A DNA stretch of 52,483 bases from Cecembia lonarensis LW9 (GTDB lineage: Bacteria; Bacteroidota; Bacteroidia; Cytophagales; Cyclobacteriaceae). Shown one piece after another: positions 16,620-26,283 of the stretch. The notes under the pieces are model-generated. The model was not told the DNA's origin and did not search any database. It was given only the letters and a program-made list of their open reading frames with translations. The position numbers were made by a program, and so were the translations under genes. The stretch covers positions 1 to 52,483 of the forward strand of contig NZ_AMGM01000026.1 in NCBI RefSeq assembly GCF_000298295.1, written 5' to 3'. Every line of letters begins with the position of its first letter. Within the stretch, counting starts at the first letter, position 1.

Positions 16620-17972
16620 ATGAGAAAAATTTTAACACTGATCGCTCTTCTAACCCTTACTCAGCTCACCCATGCACAAACACAAATCATCCATAGGGAT
16701 GGTAAGATTGAAAGTATGGTAAGGGAAATTTCAGCAGAAAACCTGGAAAAATATGTTAGGGATCTGTCTGCATTCAGAACCCGCCACACCCTCAGTGATA
16801 ATAAACCCAATGAAGGAATCTATGCTTCCCAGAAATATGTCTTGGATCTTTTCAAATCCTTTGAAGGCCAATCAGGAGGACGTTTGAGCTCCTATATCGA
16901 TACATTTATCATTCCTGCAGACGGAAGAAGGATACCCGAGGACAGCGAATTGGGCAATGTCATGGCAACACTAAAAGGTACAGATCCTCAGGATGATAGG
17001 ATTTTTATCATTTCAGCGCATATCGACAGTAGGGCTTCCGATGTAATGGACGCTAAAATCGATGCTCCTGGTGCTAATGATGATGGATCAGGCGTAGCAG
17101 CGGTAATTGAACTCGCACGTATCATGTCCAAAAAGAGCTTCCCCGCCACCATCATTTTTGTCATCGTCTCAGGGGAAGAGCAGGGTCTAAAAGGCGCTGC
17201 TTACCTTGCTGAGAAAGCAAAAAATGAAAATTGGAATCTGGTAGCCATGCTGAACAATGACATGATCGGCAATAGTTTTTCATCGGAAACCAACATCAAT
17301 GACAATACGCGTGTCAGGATTTTTTCAGAGGGTGTTCCGGTAGCGGAAACAGAAAGAATGGCTGCTATCCGCAGGTACACCAATGGAGAAAATGACAGTA
17401 AATCCCGTCAGCTAGCCCGCTACATGAAGGAAGTGGGTGAAAGGTATGTCGACCAATTGGAAGTAAAATTGCTTTACAGAAATGATCGATTCCTTAGAGG
17501 AGGAGACCACACGCCATTTGCCCAGCAAGGTTTTACTGCCATCCGTGTGTGTGAAATGAATGAAAACTACTACCAGCAGCATGAGGATGTTCGCGTAGAA
17601 AACGGCATACAATACGGTGATTTACCTGAATTTGTGGACTATGAATACATGAGAAAGGTTACCGGTATCAATTTGGCATCTTTGGCTTCGATGGCTACGG
17701 CACCATCCGAACCGACAGCAGTTGGCATAGATGTCAGAAGATTAAGCAATACCTCAACATTGAGATGGGAAGCTCCTGAAAAAGGAAAAGCAAAAGGTTA
17801 CTATGTGCTAATGAGAGAAACCGATGCTTCTATGTGGCAAAAAAAGTTCTATACGGAAGATACCAGCCTGACTATTCCCTATTCCAAGGACAATTATTTC
17901 TTTGCCGTTCAGTCTGTGGGTGAAGGAGGGCATGAAAGCATGGCAGTTTTTCCTCAGCCTATTACACGTTAA
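16620..17972 (+). CDS. Secreted M28 family zinc metallopeptidase with C-terminal fibronectin-like domain
   Basis: A 450-residue exported peptidase: signal peptide MRKILTLIALLTLTQLTHAQ, then an M28 catalytic domain. The metal and catalytic residues are His134 (SAHIDS), Asp154 (PGANDDGSG), Glu186-Glu187 (VSGEEQG), Asp214 (NNDMIG) and a late His in GGDHTPF. Such enzymes are usually aminopeptidases that scavenge peptides. From about residue 360 an FnIII-like module follows (TLRWEAPEKGKAKGYYVLMRE). The stop region is tandemly duplicated (ATTACACGTTA twice, 17961-17982), followed by a perfect hairpin. Confidence 0.9.
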   Translation: MRKILTLIALLTLTQLTHAQTQIIHRDGKIESMVREISAENLEKYVRDLSAFRTRHTLSDNKPNEGIYASQKYVLDLFKSFEGQSGGRLSSYIDTFIIPADGRRIPEDSELGNVMATLKGTDPQDDRIFIISAHIDSRASDVMDAKIDAPGANDDGSGVAAVIELARIMSKKSFPATIIFVIVSGEEQGLKGAAYLAEKAKNENWNLVAMLNNDMIGNSFSSETNINDNTRVRIFSEGVPVAETERMAAIRRYTNGENDSKSRQLARYMKEVGERYVDQLEVKLLYRNDRFLRGGDHTPFAQQGFTAIRVCEMNENYYQQHEDVRVENGIQYGDLPEFVDYEYMRKVTGINLASLASMATAPSEPTAVGIDVRRLSNTSTLRWEAPEKGKAKGYYVLMRETDASMWQKKFYTEDTSLTIPYSKDNYFFAVQSVGEGGHESMAVFPQPITR

Positions 17973-17984
17973 TTACACGTTAAA

Positions 17985-18013
17985 GCTTCTCGAAATTTGC
18001 AATTTCGAGAAGC
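17985..18013. terminator. Perfect inverted repeat between convergent genes
   Basis: 13-bp perfect arms GCTTCTCGAAATT/AATTTCGAGAAGC with a 3-nt loop lie between the M28 gene and the convergent symporter gene. A U-tract is weak on both strands, so this may act as a shared terminator or an mRNA 3' end stabiliser. Confidence 0.6.
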
Positions 18014-18027
18014 AATAAAGCGGATTT

Positions 18028-19731
18028 TTAATCCCTCCATGAGAATTGTATCAAAGCGGCAAAAACCATCACAGCAATACAACCAATGGCATTGTACCAT
18101 AAAAAGCCGATATCAATAGGAATGCCGAGGATACTACCTCCATTATTGTAATGAATCAGTAAAATCAAAGCTTCTGCCAAAAATGCCGCAATGAATACCG
18201 CATTTCCTTTGACCCATTTCATGTAAAACCCTACCACAAAGATCCCTAAAATGGTACCATAAAAAAGGGAACCCAGTAAGTTGACCGCTTGAATCAGGTT
18301 TTCGAATAAAGTCGCATAAGTGGCAAATAGAATGGCAAAAATCCCCCAAAAAGCGGTAAACAGCTTGGAAGAAATCAAGTAATGGTACTGATCGGCCTTT
18401 TTCACAATGGAGCGTCTATACAAGTCAATGGTGGTGGTTGAACCCAAGGCATTAAGTTCGGAGGCAGTAGAGGACATGGCAGCACTGAAAATTACCGCAA
18501 ACAACAATCCCACCACCCCAGTAGGTAAATAATCCATCACAAAACGCATGAAGACGTAATCTGTATCCCTGGTCTCTGCACCCGGATTGTTTTTGACAAT
18601 CAGTTCTTTCACCTCTTTCCGCACCTGTTCCTGATAAGCCGCCTGAGCTTGAATTTGTGTTTTAGCAGTGGCAATAGCAGCCGCATCATCGGCTTCTACC
18701 GCCTGCAATAAATTACCCAACTGTTGGTTTTTCTCCTTAAATGCCTGCGTGAATTCCTCCTGAAGTAACAAATAATCTTCCCTGAAAGCAGATTGTTCCA
18801 ACTGCTCCACCTGCACCTTATTGAAAACCACAGGTGGTTGGAAATACTGATAAAACACAAAAACCATCACCCCAATAAACAGGATGATAAACTGCATAGG
18901 TACCTTTAAAAGCCCATTCATCATCAAACCCATCCTGCTTTGCGTCAAGGAGCTTCCTGTAAGGTAGCGCTGAACCTGGGATTGGTCTGTCCCAAAATAT
19001 GACATGAATAGGAAAACAGCAGCTGTCATCCCTGACCAGAAGTTATAACGGTCTCCTAGATCCAGCTCAAAATTCACAATATTGAGTTTTTCCATTTTCC
19101 CAGCCACGTGCAAAGCCTCGTTAAATTGGATAGGAAGCATTTGAATGACCAGAATTCCAGCCAAAATCATCCCTCCCATCATGATGCCCATTTGTTGCTT
19201 TTGGGTAATGCTAACCGCTTTGGTCCCACCAGATACGGTGTAAATGATCACCAAAATGCCAATAAAAATATTAGTAAAGGTCAAGTTCCAGCCCAGCAAA
19301 GTTGATAGAATAATGGAAGGAGCATAAATGGTAATGCCTGCTGCCAATCCTCTTTGAATCAAAAAAAGAAATGCTGCCAACGTCCTGGTTTTAAGGTCAA
19401 ATCGATCTTCCAAGAATTCATAAGCTGTATATACCTTGAGTTTGTAATACATGGGAAGAAAGGTGACCGAAAGTATAATCATGGCCAAAGGAAGCCCGAA
19501 GTAAAACTGAATGAAGCGCATCCCATCTTCATAGGCTTGCCCAGGTGTGCTTAAGAAAGTAATTGCAGAAGCCTGAGTTGCCATGATGGAAAGTCCGATG
19601 GTCCACCAGTTCATATTCCCTGTTCCCCGGATATAGGAATCCATATCCCTTATACCGTAGGTTTTATATACTCCAAAACCCACAATAGTCAAAAGGGTCC
19701 CAAAAAGCACCAACCAATCTATAGTACTCAT
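18028..19731 (-). CDS. Sodium:solute symporter (SSS family)
   Basis: A 567-residue integral inner-membrane protein with about 13-14 hydrophobic segments of the SSS (SLC5-like) family: IMATQASAITFLSTPGQAYEDG (TM2 region), FLFLIQRGLAAGI, FMSYFGTDQSQVQRYLTG, and the late PTGVVGLLFAVIFSAAMSSTASELNALGSTT sodium-site helix. It should import an organic solute with Na+; which one is unknown. An unusual hydrophilic, Gln/Glu/Ala-rich helical insertion occupies about residues 305-395. The ATG overlaps the stop of the 33-residue gene upstream (ATGA), and the gene is the last of the PIG-L operon, suggesting uptake of a product linked to deacetylation. Confidence 0.92.
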   Translation of the reverse strand: MSTIDWLVLFGTLLTIVGFGVYKTYGIRDMDSYIRGTGNMNWWTIGLSIMATQASAITFLSTPGQAYEDGMRFIQFYFGLPLAMIILSVTFLPMYYKLKVYTAYEFLEDRFDLKTRTLAAFLFLIQRGLAAGITIYAPSIILSTLLGWNLTFTNIFIGILVIIYTVSGGTKAVSITQKQQMGIMMGGMILAGILVIQMLPIQFNEALHVAGKMEKLNIVNFELDLGDRYNFWSGMTAAVFLFMSYFGTDQSQVQRYLTGSSLTQSRMGLMMNGLLKVPMQFIILFIGVMVFVFYQYFQPPVVFNKVQVEQLEQSAFREDYLLLQEEFTQAFKEKNQQLGNLLQAVEADDAAAIATAKTQIQAQAAYQEQVRKEVKELIVKNNPGAETRDTDYVFMRFVMDYLPTGVVGLLFAVIFSAAMSSTASELNALGSTTTIDLYRRSIVKKADQYHYLISSKLFTAFWGIFAILFATYATLFENLIQAVNLLGSLFYGTILGIFVVGFYMKWVKGNAVFIAAFLAEALILLIHYNNGGSILGIPIDIGFLWYNAIGCIAVMVFAALIQFSWRD

Positions 19732-19829
19732 GAAAAACTGGTTTTAAGCCAATAGAACAAAAGGACCAAAATACCCAAAACAACCATCTGGGCGATATAC
19801 CACTTTTTCCAATTGATGTTATCTTTCAC
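19728..19829 (-). CDS. 33-residue single-span membrane microprotein
   Basis: Small reading frame starting with GTG at 19829 (reads MKDNINWKKWYIAQ...). The GTG lies inside the last codons of the PIG-L gene (11-base overlap), and the stop shares bases with the symporter start (ATGA). The product has a short polar N terminus and one hydrophobic span (MVVLGILVLLFYWL) ending in KTSFS. The tight overlaps on both sides argue for a translated gene. By analogy with small accessory subunits encoded beside some SSS transporters it may assist the symporter, but no homology is claimed. A longer ATG-initiated reading of the same frame would run back inside the PIG-L gene and is less likely. Confidence 0.65.
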   Translation of the reverse strand: MKDNINWKKWYIAQMVVLGILVLLFYWLKTSFS

Positions 19830-22281
19830 GTCCTTGCTCGATAAGGTTGACAAAAATTTTAATTGCTCCCGGAACTCCTGCCGGCAATTGCCTGAACCAG
19901 GATATCCCTGAATAGGTATAAGTTCCTTTACCATATTTGGCATGCAATAAGGCCCCTGCTGTCGCTTCTTCACCCGGGTCTTGCATGATTAAGGGCGTAG
20001 TATACTGAGCATCCCAGTTGCTGGTGAAATAAAGCCCCCTTTCCTGTACCCATCCCTCAAAGTCTCTCAGTTCAATTTGATTGGGTGTGCTCAAAATCGA
20101 ATGAGAAAAGTCAGCTTTAACCGGTGACTCTTCCACCGTCACCCTGTCTCTGGAAATGCTGAAAGGAAAAGGACCTAATTCTCTTGTCAAAAGCGGAGAA
20201 GAGGTGTTGTATTGCACGATCAGATTACCGCCATCTTTCACATATTCCATCAATTCTTCCACGTTGTTAGCAAGAGACTGGTTAACATTGAAAGCCCTGA
20301 TCCCCACTATGATGGTGTGAAAATCCTGAAGCCTACTTTTCCTCAGATCAGCATCATCTAAAATAGATACCTGATAGCCCAAGCTTCTCAAAACACTTGG
20401 AACATCATCACCTGCACCTGGAATATAACCTACCTTAAGCCTGTTGGTCTCAATATCCATTTTGACCAGATTGAGACTGGTATTGGTAAAATAAGTCAAG
20501 TTTGGAATATGCTTATAAATAATCCTCTTTGTGTCCTGATGGAATTTTCTACCATCTTGAGTTTCAAAAACAACCATCACTTCAGTTTTTTCCCGGTCAG
20601 CATCTAAAAAACGAATACGGTAATCTATCCTGTTTCTCCGCTCGTCTACCTGCTCATCCAAAATCTCAAACTGATGTTTGCCTATTCCCTCAATACCAAT
20701 CTCTCCTTCTAAAATACGGTCTCTGAAAGAGACTTGGACCCTAAGCACATCATCTGCACCCGGAATAATGAATAAGTTGGATTTATCTAAACTCAAATTT
20801 ACTTCCGGCACCAAAGTAAAGGGCTGATTGATCTCCCCATCCACCTGATCATTGTATTTGTACTTTAAAGGCAAAGTCAAACTTAGCTCTTGACCATTTG
20901 TTTGCAGATAAACCGTGCCTGAAATGGTGGAACCATTGATGGGCGGACCTATTAAACTGGGGTCTTCAATGCCAAATAGACTGTTCTTTATCGGGTCAAC
21001 CAACCAAAAGGGCTGGGAAACCGGAAAGTCCTTAGGAACATTTATTTCAAAGCTTTTACCTACAGGACGGTTATTTGCAGCCACCGCTTGAATTTCCTGA
21101 TTAAACAATTTGCCTTTAAATGAAGTCAGCGTCAGTGGAAAACTACTTGGGTTGTTGAAAACCATTTCCACATTGATCCGCTCTCCCGGATAGCCGATTT
21201 CTTTCCGAATGATAAACTCAGATTTTATTCCCAAAACATCCAAAATCAGCTGATCCAAATGGGCTTTTTTATCTAAAAACCATTGGTCTTCTAGTTTTTC
21301 TTCTGATAGTAAGCGATGGATTTCCAGGAGCTGATGTATATTGTTTTCTGGCCGAACAAAATCAAAGTGCTGAAGCGCCTTTTCAATAGCTGCCTCCACT
21401 TCTTTGCCATTAGCCAACATTCCCCAACGGGAATCAATCCCTTCAAAAGGGCTCTTTTCAAAAGTACTCCCTTCAATCATCTCTATAAAGTCTATGCCCT
21501 GCCCTATCTGGGAAGTTGAACCAAATCCCTGGGATTTGTGCATGGTTCGGCTATCTGCTGCAATTTGGGAGTAGGTAGTCCCTAATAATGGGTTAAAGTC
21601 TCCTACCGGGAAATTGTGGTACAATTTCCCTTCCTTCGGTTCGTACTGCCCGCCCCAGCTATAAGCATTCCAAAATATCCTTTTGGCCTGCCAAGGTCGG
21701 GTATGTTGCAATTGCTCTGGAAAAATATTCGGATCTGCAGCCTTTGTAAAAGCTTCCACACTGAGCATGGCCGAAGAAGTATGATGCCCATGGGTGGTAC
21801 CCGGAATGGTATTGAAGCGATTGATGATAATATCAGGTTGGAAATTCCTGACTATCCATATCACATCTGAAAGTAATTTTTCCCTGTCCCAATTGTTAAA
21901 GGTTTCATCAGGGTTTTTACTAAAGCCAAAATCCAGGGCCCTGCTGAAAAATTGCCTTCCTCCATCAGTTTCCCTAGCTTTCAAAAGTTCATGTGTCCTG
22001 ATCAATCCCAATTCAATACCCAACTCTTTTCCTATAAGATTCTGGCCACCATCCCCTCTGGTCAAGGAAAGATAAGCAATATCGGCATGTTCCGCATTGG
22101 CCATATAAGCGATCAATCTGGTATTCTCATCATCCGGGTGAGCAGCTACATAAAGTATCCTTTTGGTCTCCTGAAACCTCAAAAGATCATGGTACAAAAC
22201 AGAAGACGGGGAAGTCTGAGCAAATAGATAACATGAAAGGAAATAGCAAAAGCTAAAGAGCCACCATTTTGGGTTTTTCAT
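19819..22281 (-). CDS. Large secreted PIG-L family deacetylase
   Basis: An 820-residue exported protein: signal peptide MKNPKWWLFSFCYFLSCYLFAQ, then a PIG-L/LmbE domain. The metal motif AHPDDE is at 47-52 and HGHHTSS at 163-169, as in zinc-dependent N-acetylglucosaminide deacetylases. The middle is made of beta-sandwich-like stretches. Residues about 610-720 look like a GATase1/ThuA-like alpha-beta region (VGYIPGAGDDVPSVLRSLGYQVSILDD; IIVGIRAFNVN; YVKDGGNLIVQYNT). This long architecture is known in Bacteroidota, but its substrate is not. It is the first gene of the operon with the microprotein and the symporter. Confidence 0.88.
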   Translation of the reverse strand: MKNPKWWLFSFCYFLSCYLFAQTSPSSVLYHDLLRFQETKRILYVAAHPDDENTRLIAYMANAEHADIAYLSLTRGDGGQNLIGKELGIELGLIRTHELLKARETDGGRQFFSRALDFGFSKNPDETFNNWDREKLLSDVIWIVRNFQPDIIINRFNTIPGTTHGHHTSSAMLSVEAFTKAADPNIFPEQLQHTRPWQAKRIFWNAYSWGGQYEPKEGKLYHNFPVGDFNPLLGTTYSQIAADSRTMHKSQGFGSTSQIGQGIDFIEMIEGSTFEKSPFEGIDSRWGMLANGKEVEAAIEKALQHFDFVRPENNIHQLLEIHRLLSEEKLEDQWFLDKKAHLDQLILDVLGIKSEFIIRKEIGYPGERINVEMVFNNPSSFPLTLTSFKGKLFNQEIQAVAANNRPVGKSFEINVPKDFPVSQPFWLVDPIKNSLFGIEDPSLIGPPINGSTISGTVYLQTNGQELSLTLPLKYKYNDQVDGEINQPFTLVPEVNLSLDKSNLFIIPGADDVLRVQVSFRDRILEGEIGIEGIGKHQFEILDEQVDERRNRIDYRIRFLDADREKTEVMVVFETQDGRKFHQDTKRIIYKHIPNLTYFTNTSLNLVKMDIETNRLKVGYIPGAGDDVPSVLRSLGYQVSILDDADLRKSRLQDFHTIIVGIRAFNVNQSLANNVEELMEYVKDGGNLIVQYNTSSPLLTRELGPFPFSISRDRVTVEESPVKADFSHSILSTPNQIELRDFEGWVQERGLYFTSNWDAQYTTPLIMQDPGEEATAGALLHAKYGKGTYTYSGISWFRQLPAGVPGAIKIFVNLIEQGRER

Positions 22282-22401
22282 AATTTGTCAATTTGGGGAA
22301 ATCTACGGTAATGCAATAAGAATTAAAACTCATTTTTATATCAATGGGTTTTGTTTCATTTCAATTGACACCTAATATTTTATAATCTCCCTTTGCTATA
22401 C

Positions 22402-22436
22402 AAAAAAAGCCGGACCATTTGGCCCGGCTTCTTTTT
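22402..22436 (-). terminator. Terminator after the TPR gene
   Basis: Hairpin AAGCCGGACC-ATTT-GGCCCGGCTT (one mismatch, G-U in minus-strand RNA) with T runs on both sides, about 20 bases after the stop at 22453 on the minus strand. Confidence 0.85.
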
Positions 22437-22452
22437 ATTATCATAGTATTAC

Positions 22453-23664
22453 TTAACGCTCCATCCAATCTGGGCCTAAAATGGCAATCAATTTCTGATT
22501 GTATTTTTCCGCCTCATCCGTATTTTTCAATCGGGTATGAATCTGGAAAAGAATCTCAAGGATTTCTGTATTATCAGGTCTGATTTCCGATGCTCTTGCA
22601 AAGTAAGGGACAGCATCTTTGTATAAGCCATCTGCTTCAGCACCCATTTCAGGGGCTCTCTTTTCCCACTCTTCATCGGAAAGATTGTTGACTTCTGCCA
22701 AAATAGCCCTTGCTCTATCTAAGTAGATCGCACCAGTGTAATAATTGCCTTCAAAGAAATCAGGATCAGCTTCCACGGCCTTTTTGTATTGTACCAAAGC
22801 ACCTTCCAAGTCACCGGACTGTTCCAAAAGATAACCATATCTCAACAGCAATCCAGAGTTATTTGGATCATCCGCCAATGCATTTTTAACAGAAGCCATG
22901 GCTTCATCCATTCTGTTTAACTGGAGTAGCAACTGTACTTCAAACTCAGACAAGGTTTTGTCTTCTGGAAAATCTTCTCTTGCAGCTAAAGTGTACTTCA
23001 AAGCCTGCTCAGGATCTTGATCTTCTGAACTTGCAATCTGAATAAGGAAATAATAAGTGTTCAGCTTATTGTACTCCTCCACTTCCAATAATCTTTTGAA
23101 ATGTTTTTTAGCAGCCTCCACATTACCTACTTCTTGATAAGCCAAATAACCCGCATTGAAATTGGCCGTTGTATCAGAAGGGTCAATATCAGACACCAAA
23201 TTAAAGAACTCATAAGACATGAGGAAATCATCATCCTCATATGTCTGAATGGCTTTGTTAAAAGCAGCTATTTTTAGCGTCTCTCTTGAAAAAGGTCGTA
23301 AATTATCAGGCATACCAGGGATGTCTTCCTTTACGATTTCTTTCCCGATTTTGCTGGAAAGGTCTCCATCAACCATATCCAATGTCTTGTTGAAATATTC
23401 TAAAGCAGAGCGACCAATATTGACAGTTGAAGCAGCATAATCTTCATCCAACTCAAATCTTTTGGTTTGAATTTTGGCTTTAACCAAAGAAGTATTTGGA
23501 TCATCTTTGGTCTCTGCATCTTGCAAGGCGCTTTCAATTTCTTCAAGTGCTACTTCAAGCTCACCTTTCTTGAAATTTCTTTCAGCAGACCTAACTACTT
23601 TTTTCTGGGCGAAAGCAAAAGTCGCTATACCGACCAATGCTATGGATAAGAACAACTTTTTCAT
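22453..23664 (-). CDS. Exported tetratricopeptide repeat protein
   Basis: A 403-residue protein with signal peptide MKKLFLSIALVGIATFAFAQ and at least six TPR-like helix pairs. Examples are LRYGYLLEQSGDLEGALVQYKKAVEADPD, an almost canonical TPR near residues 280-310, and PYFARASEIRPDNTEILEILFQIH near the end. It is a periplasmic or surface scaffold of unknown partner. It lies 41 bp after gyrA on the same strand and has its own strong terminator. No lipobox is seen. Confidence 0.88.
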   Translation of the reverse strand: MKKLFLSIALVGIATFAFAQKKVVRSAERNFKKGELEVALEEIESALQDAETKDDPNTSLVKAKIQTKRFELDEDYAASTVNIGRSALEYFNKTLDMVDGDLSSKIGKEIVKEDIPGMPDNLRPFSRETLKIAAFNKAIQTYEDDDFLMSYEFFNLVSDIDPSDTTANFNAGYLAYQEVGNVEAAKKHFKRLLEVEEYNKLNTYYFLIQIASSEDQDPEQALKYTLAAREDFPEDKTLSEFEVQLLLQLNRMDEAMASVKNALADDPNNSGLLLRYGYLLEQSGDLEGALVQYKKAVEADPDFFEGNYYTGAIYLDRARAILAEVNNLSDEEWEKRAPEMGAEADGLYKDAVPYFARASEIRPDNTEILEILFQIHTRLKNTDEAEKYNQKLIAILGPDWMER

Positions 23665-23705
23665 TTGTTTATTATTTTGCTAATTGTTTGGGTACTGTTT
23701 AAGTT

Positions 23706-26189
23706 CTATTCTGTTTGTGAATCAGAGGATTCCTCCACTTCCTCGTCTTTTTCTATTTTCTCCACCGATGAAATGGCATCACCTTCATTCAATTTGATAA
23801 GACGGACACCTTGTGTAGCCCTGCCCATCACCCGAAGATCTGACACCGGAGTTCTAATGGTGATGCCTGACTTATTGATAATCATCAAATCGTCAGAATC
23901 TACCACCTCTTTGATGGCTACCAAATCACCTGTCTTTTCGGTAATATTCATGGCTTTTACGCCTTTTCCACCCCTGTTGGTAATTCTATATTCATCCAAA
24001 GGAGACCTTTTGCCGTAACCTTTTTCTGAAACAACCAATAAGCTGGCATCTTCTCTGGCTGCACATACCATGCCAACAACGCTATCATTAACATTACTTA
24101 ACGTTATGGCCTTCACCCCTGTGGCAGTACGGCCCATTGGCCTTACTGTCGATTCATGGAAATGTATCGCCCTTCCAGACTTTGCTGCGATGATAATATG
24201 GGAATCACCATTGGTCATATCCACTCTCAGCAATTGGTCATCTTCTCTGATATTCAGGGCAATAATGCCATTAGACCTAGGTCTGGAGTATTGCTCAAGG
24301 GTAGTTTTTTTGATGATACCCTGACGGGTCACCATTACGAGATAATTGTTATTGATGTAATCTTCATCATTTAAATCTCCCACTTGAATGATTGACCTGA
24401 TTTTGTCATCTGCTTCAATATTGATGAGATTTTGAATAGGCCTACCCTTTGAAGTCTTGGAGCCTTCTGGAATGGCATATGTTTTTAGCCAGAACAGTTT
24501 TCCGTGATCTGTAAAGATCAATAAATAATTGTGTGTAGACGCCGTAAAGAGGTATTCTGTCCAATCATCATCCTTAGTCGTAGCTCCTCTAGAGCCTACT
24601 CCACCCCTACTTTGTGTACGATACTCTGCCAAAAGTGTTCTTTTAACATATCCCTGATGGGAAACGGTAATTACCACCTCCTCATTTGGAATCATGTCTT
24701 CATAACTGAAGTCTTCTGCATTATGCTCAATAACCGTCCTACGGGAATCGTTGTAGCGATCTTTAATTTCGGCCAATTCATCCTTAATGATCTGCATCCT
24801 TCGTTCCTCACTGCTTAAAATATCCTTACAGTCTTCGATGAAAGCCATGATCTCCTTGTATTCTTCTTGGATCTTCTCACGCTCCATACCTGTCAAGCGC
24901 TGCAACCTCATGTCAAGGATTGCCCTAGCCTGAATCTCACTTAGGCCAAACCTTTCAATCAAGCCATTCCTAGCTGTTTCCGGATCCCTTGAACCACGGA
25001 TTAAAGCAATGACCTCATCAAGGTTATCCAAAGCAATCAAGTAGCCTTCAAGAATATGTGCCCTTTTCTCTGCTTCTTTTAACTCATACTCGGTTCTCCT
25101 GACTACCACTTCATGTCTGTGATTGACATAGTGGAAGATCATATCTTTCAGGTTTAAGGTCTGTGGTCTTCCTTTAACCAAAGCCACATTATTCACTGAA
25201 AATGAGGTTTGTAGCTGAGTTTGTTTATATAAATTGTTGAGAACCACATTGGGAATGGCATCCCTTTTCAGTTCATATACAATCCGCATACCTTGACGGT
25301 CAGATTCATCTCTAATGGCTGAAATGCCCTCAATTTTTTTCTCAGTAATAAGCTGGGCCGTTTTTTCAATCATATTGGCCTTATTGACCAAATATGGTAT
25401 TTCTGAGATGATAATGGATTCTTTACCACTATCCTTGGTTTCAATATCTGCCTTTCCTCTTAATATGATCCTTCCTCTACCAGTCTCAAAAGCGGCTTTC
25501 ACACCGTTATACCCATAAATGATACCACCCGTGGGAAAATCCGGCGCAACAATATACTCCATCAATTCTGATATGGTAATGTCTCTATTGTCTATGAATG
25601 CGATAATGCCATCTACTACCTCCCCAAGGTTGTGGGGCGCCATATTGGTAGCCATACCTACTGCAATACCCGAAGCTCCATTTAATAATAAAGCGGGTAT
25701 TTTAGCGGGAAGTACTACGGGTTCTTTTAGGGAATCATCAAAATTAAGCTGGAAATCAACGGTTTCCTTATTGATATCAATCAATAACTCCTCAGCAATC
25801 CGCTTCAACCTCGCTTCTGTGTATCGCATGGCTGCAGGGTTATCACCGTCAATGGAACCAAAGTTACCCTGACCATCCACCAAAGGATACCTTAATGACC
25901 AAGGCTGTGCCATACGCACCATGGTTTCATACACAGCCGAGTCACCATGCGGGTGGTATTTACCTAAAACCTCCCCTACTATTCTTGCAGATTTTTTAAA
26001 TGGCTTATTGTGTAAAACTCCCAATTCCTGCATACCAAAAAGTATCCTCCTATGAACTGGTTTTAGTCCGTCCCGGACATCTGGAAGTGCTCTGGAAACA
26101 ATTACTGACATCGAATAATCGATGTAAGCACCACGCATTTCATCCTCAATGTTAATAGGTATAATGTTCTCGTTTTCTCCTTGCGCCAT
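23706..26189 (-). CDS. gyrA: DNA gyrase subunit A
   Basis: The A subunit of gyrase breaks and rejoins DNA to add negative supercoils. The catalytic tyrosine is Tyr123 in AMRYTEARL. The quinolone region [17 protein letters not shown] has Ser84 and Glu88 at the positions of E. coli Ser83 and Asp87, that is, an unmutated (acidic at the second site) state. The C-terminal pinwheel carries a GyrA-box-like [10 protein letters not shown] near residue 545, and the protein ends with an acidic tail. The 827-residue length is normal. gyrB is not in the window. Confidence 0.97.
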   Translation of the reverse strand: MAQGENENIIPINIEDEMRGAYIDYSMSVIVSRALPDVRDGLKPVHRRILFGMQELGVLHNKPFKKSARIVGEVLGKYHPHGDSAVYETMVRMAQPWSLRYPLVDGQGNFGSIDGDNPAAMRYTEARLKRIAEELLIDINKETVDFQLNFDDSLKEPVVLPAKIPALLLNGASGIAVGMATNMAPHNLGEVVDGIIAFIDNRDITISELMEYIVAPDFPTGGIIYGYNGVKAAFETGRGRIILRGKADIETKDSGKESIIISEIPYLVNKANMIEKTAQLITEKKIEGISAIRDESDRQGMRIVYELKRDAIPNVVLNNLYKQTQLQTSFSVNNVALVKGRPQTLNLKDMIFHYVNHRHEVVVRRTEYELKEAEKRAHILEGYLIALDNLDEVIALIRGSRDPETARNGLIERFGLSEIQARAILDMRLQRLTGMEREKIQEEYKEIMAFIEDCKDILSSEERRMQIIKDELAEIKDRYNDSRRTVIEHNAEDFSYEDMIPNEEVVITVSHQGYVKRTLLAEYRTQSRGGVGSRGATTKDDDWTEYLFTASTHNYLLIFTDHGKLFWLKTYAIPEGSKTSKGRPIQNLINIEADDKIRSIIQVGDLNDEDYINNNYLVMVTRQGIIKKTTLEQYSRPRSNGIIALNIREDDQLLRVDMTNGDSHIIIAAKSGRAIHFHESTVRPMGRTATGVKAITLSNVNDSVVGMVCAAREDASLLVVSEKGYGKRSPLDEYRITNRGGKGVKAMNITEKTGDLVAIKEVVDSDDLMIINKSGITIRTPVSDLRVMGRATQGVRLIKLNEGDAISSVEKIEKDEEVEESSDSQTE

Positions 26190-26283
26190 ATAGTTATTAC
26201 ATACTCAATAAGCTGGCAAGTTAATAAAAAGAAAACGCTTTTAAAACAGATTATTTGGTCTTCGGTAGCTTATTGAAGGCAAA

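Noticed and set aside
19830-19973. ATG-started 81-residue version of the small membrane protein
   Set aside because: Its first 48 residues lie wholly within the PIG-L gene in another frame; the GTG start with an 11-base overlap is simpler.
23706-26189. Quinolone resistance change in GyrA (Glu88 for Asp87)
   Set aside because: Glu keeps the acidic charge and Ser84 is unchanged; this is likely the natural state in the lineage.
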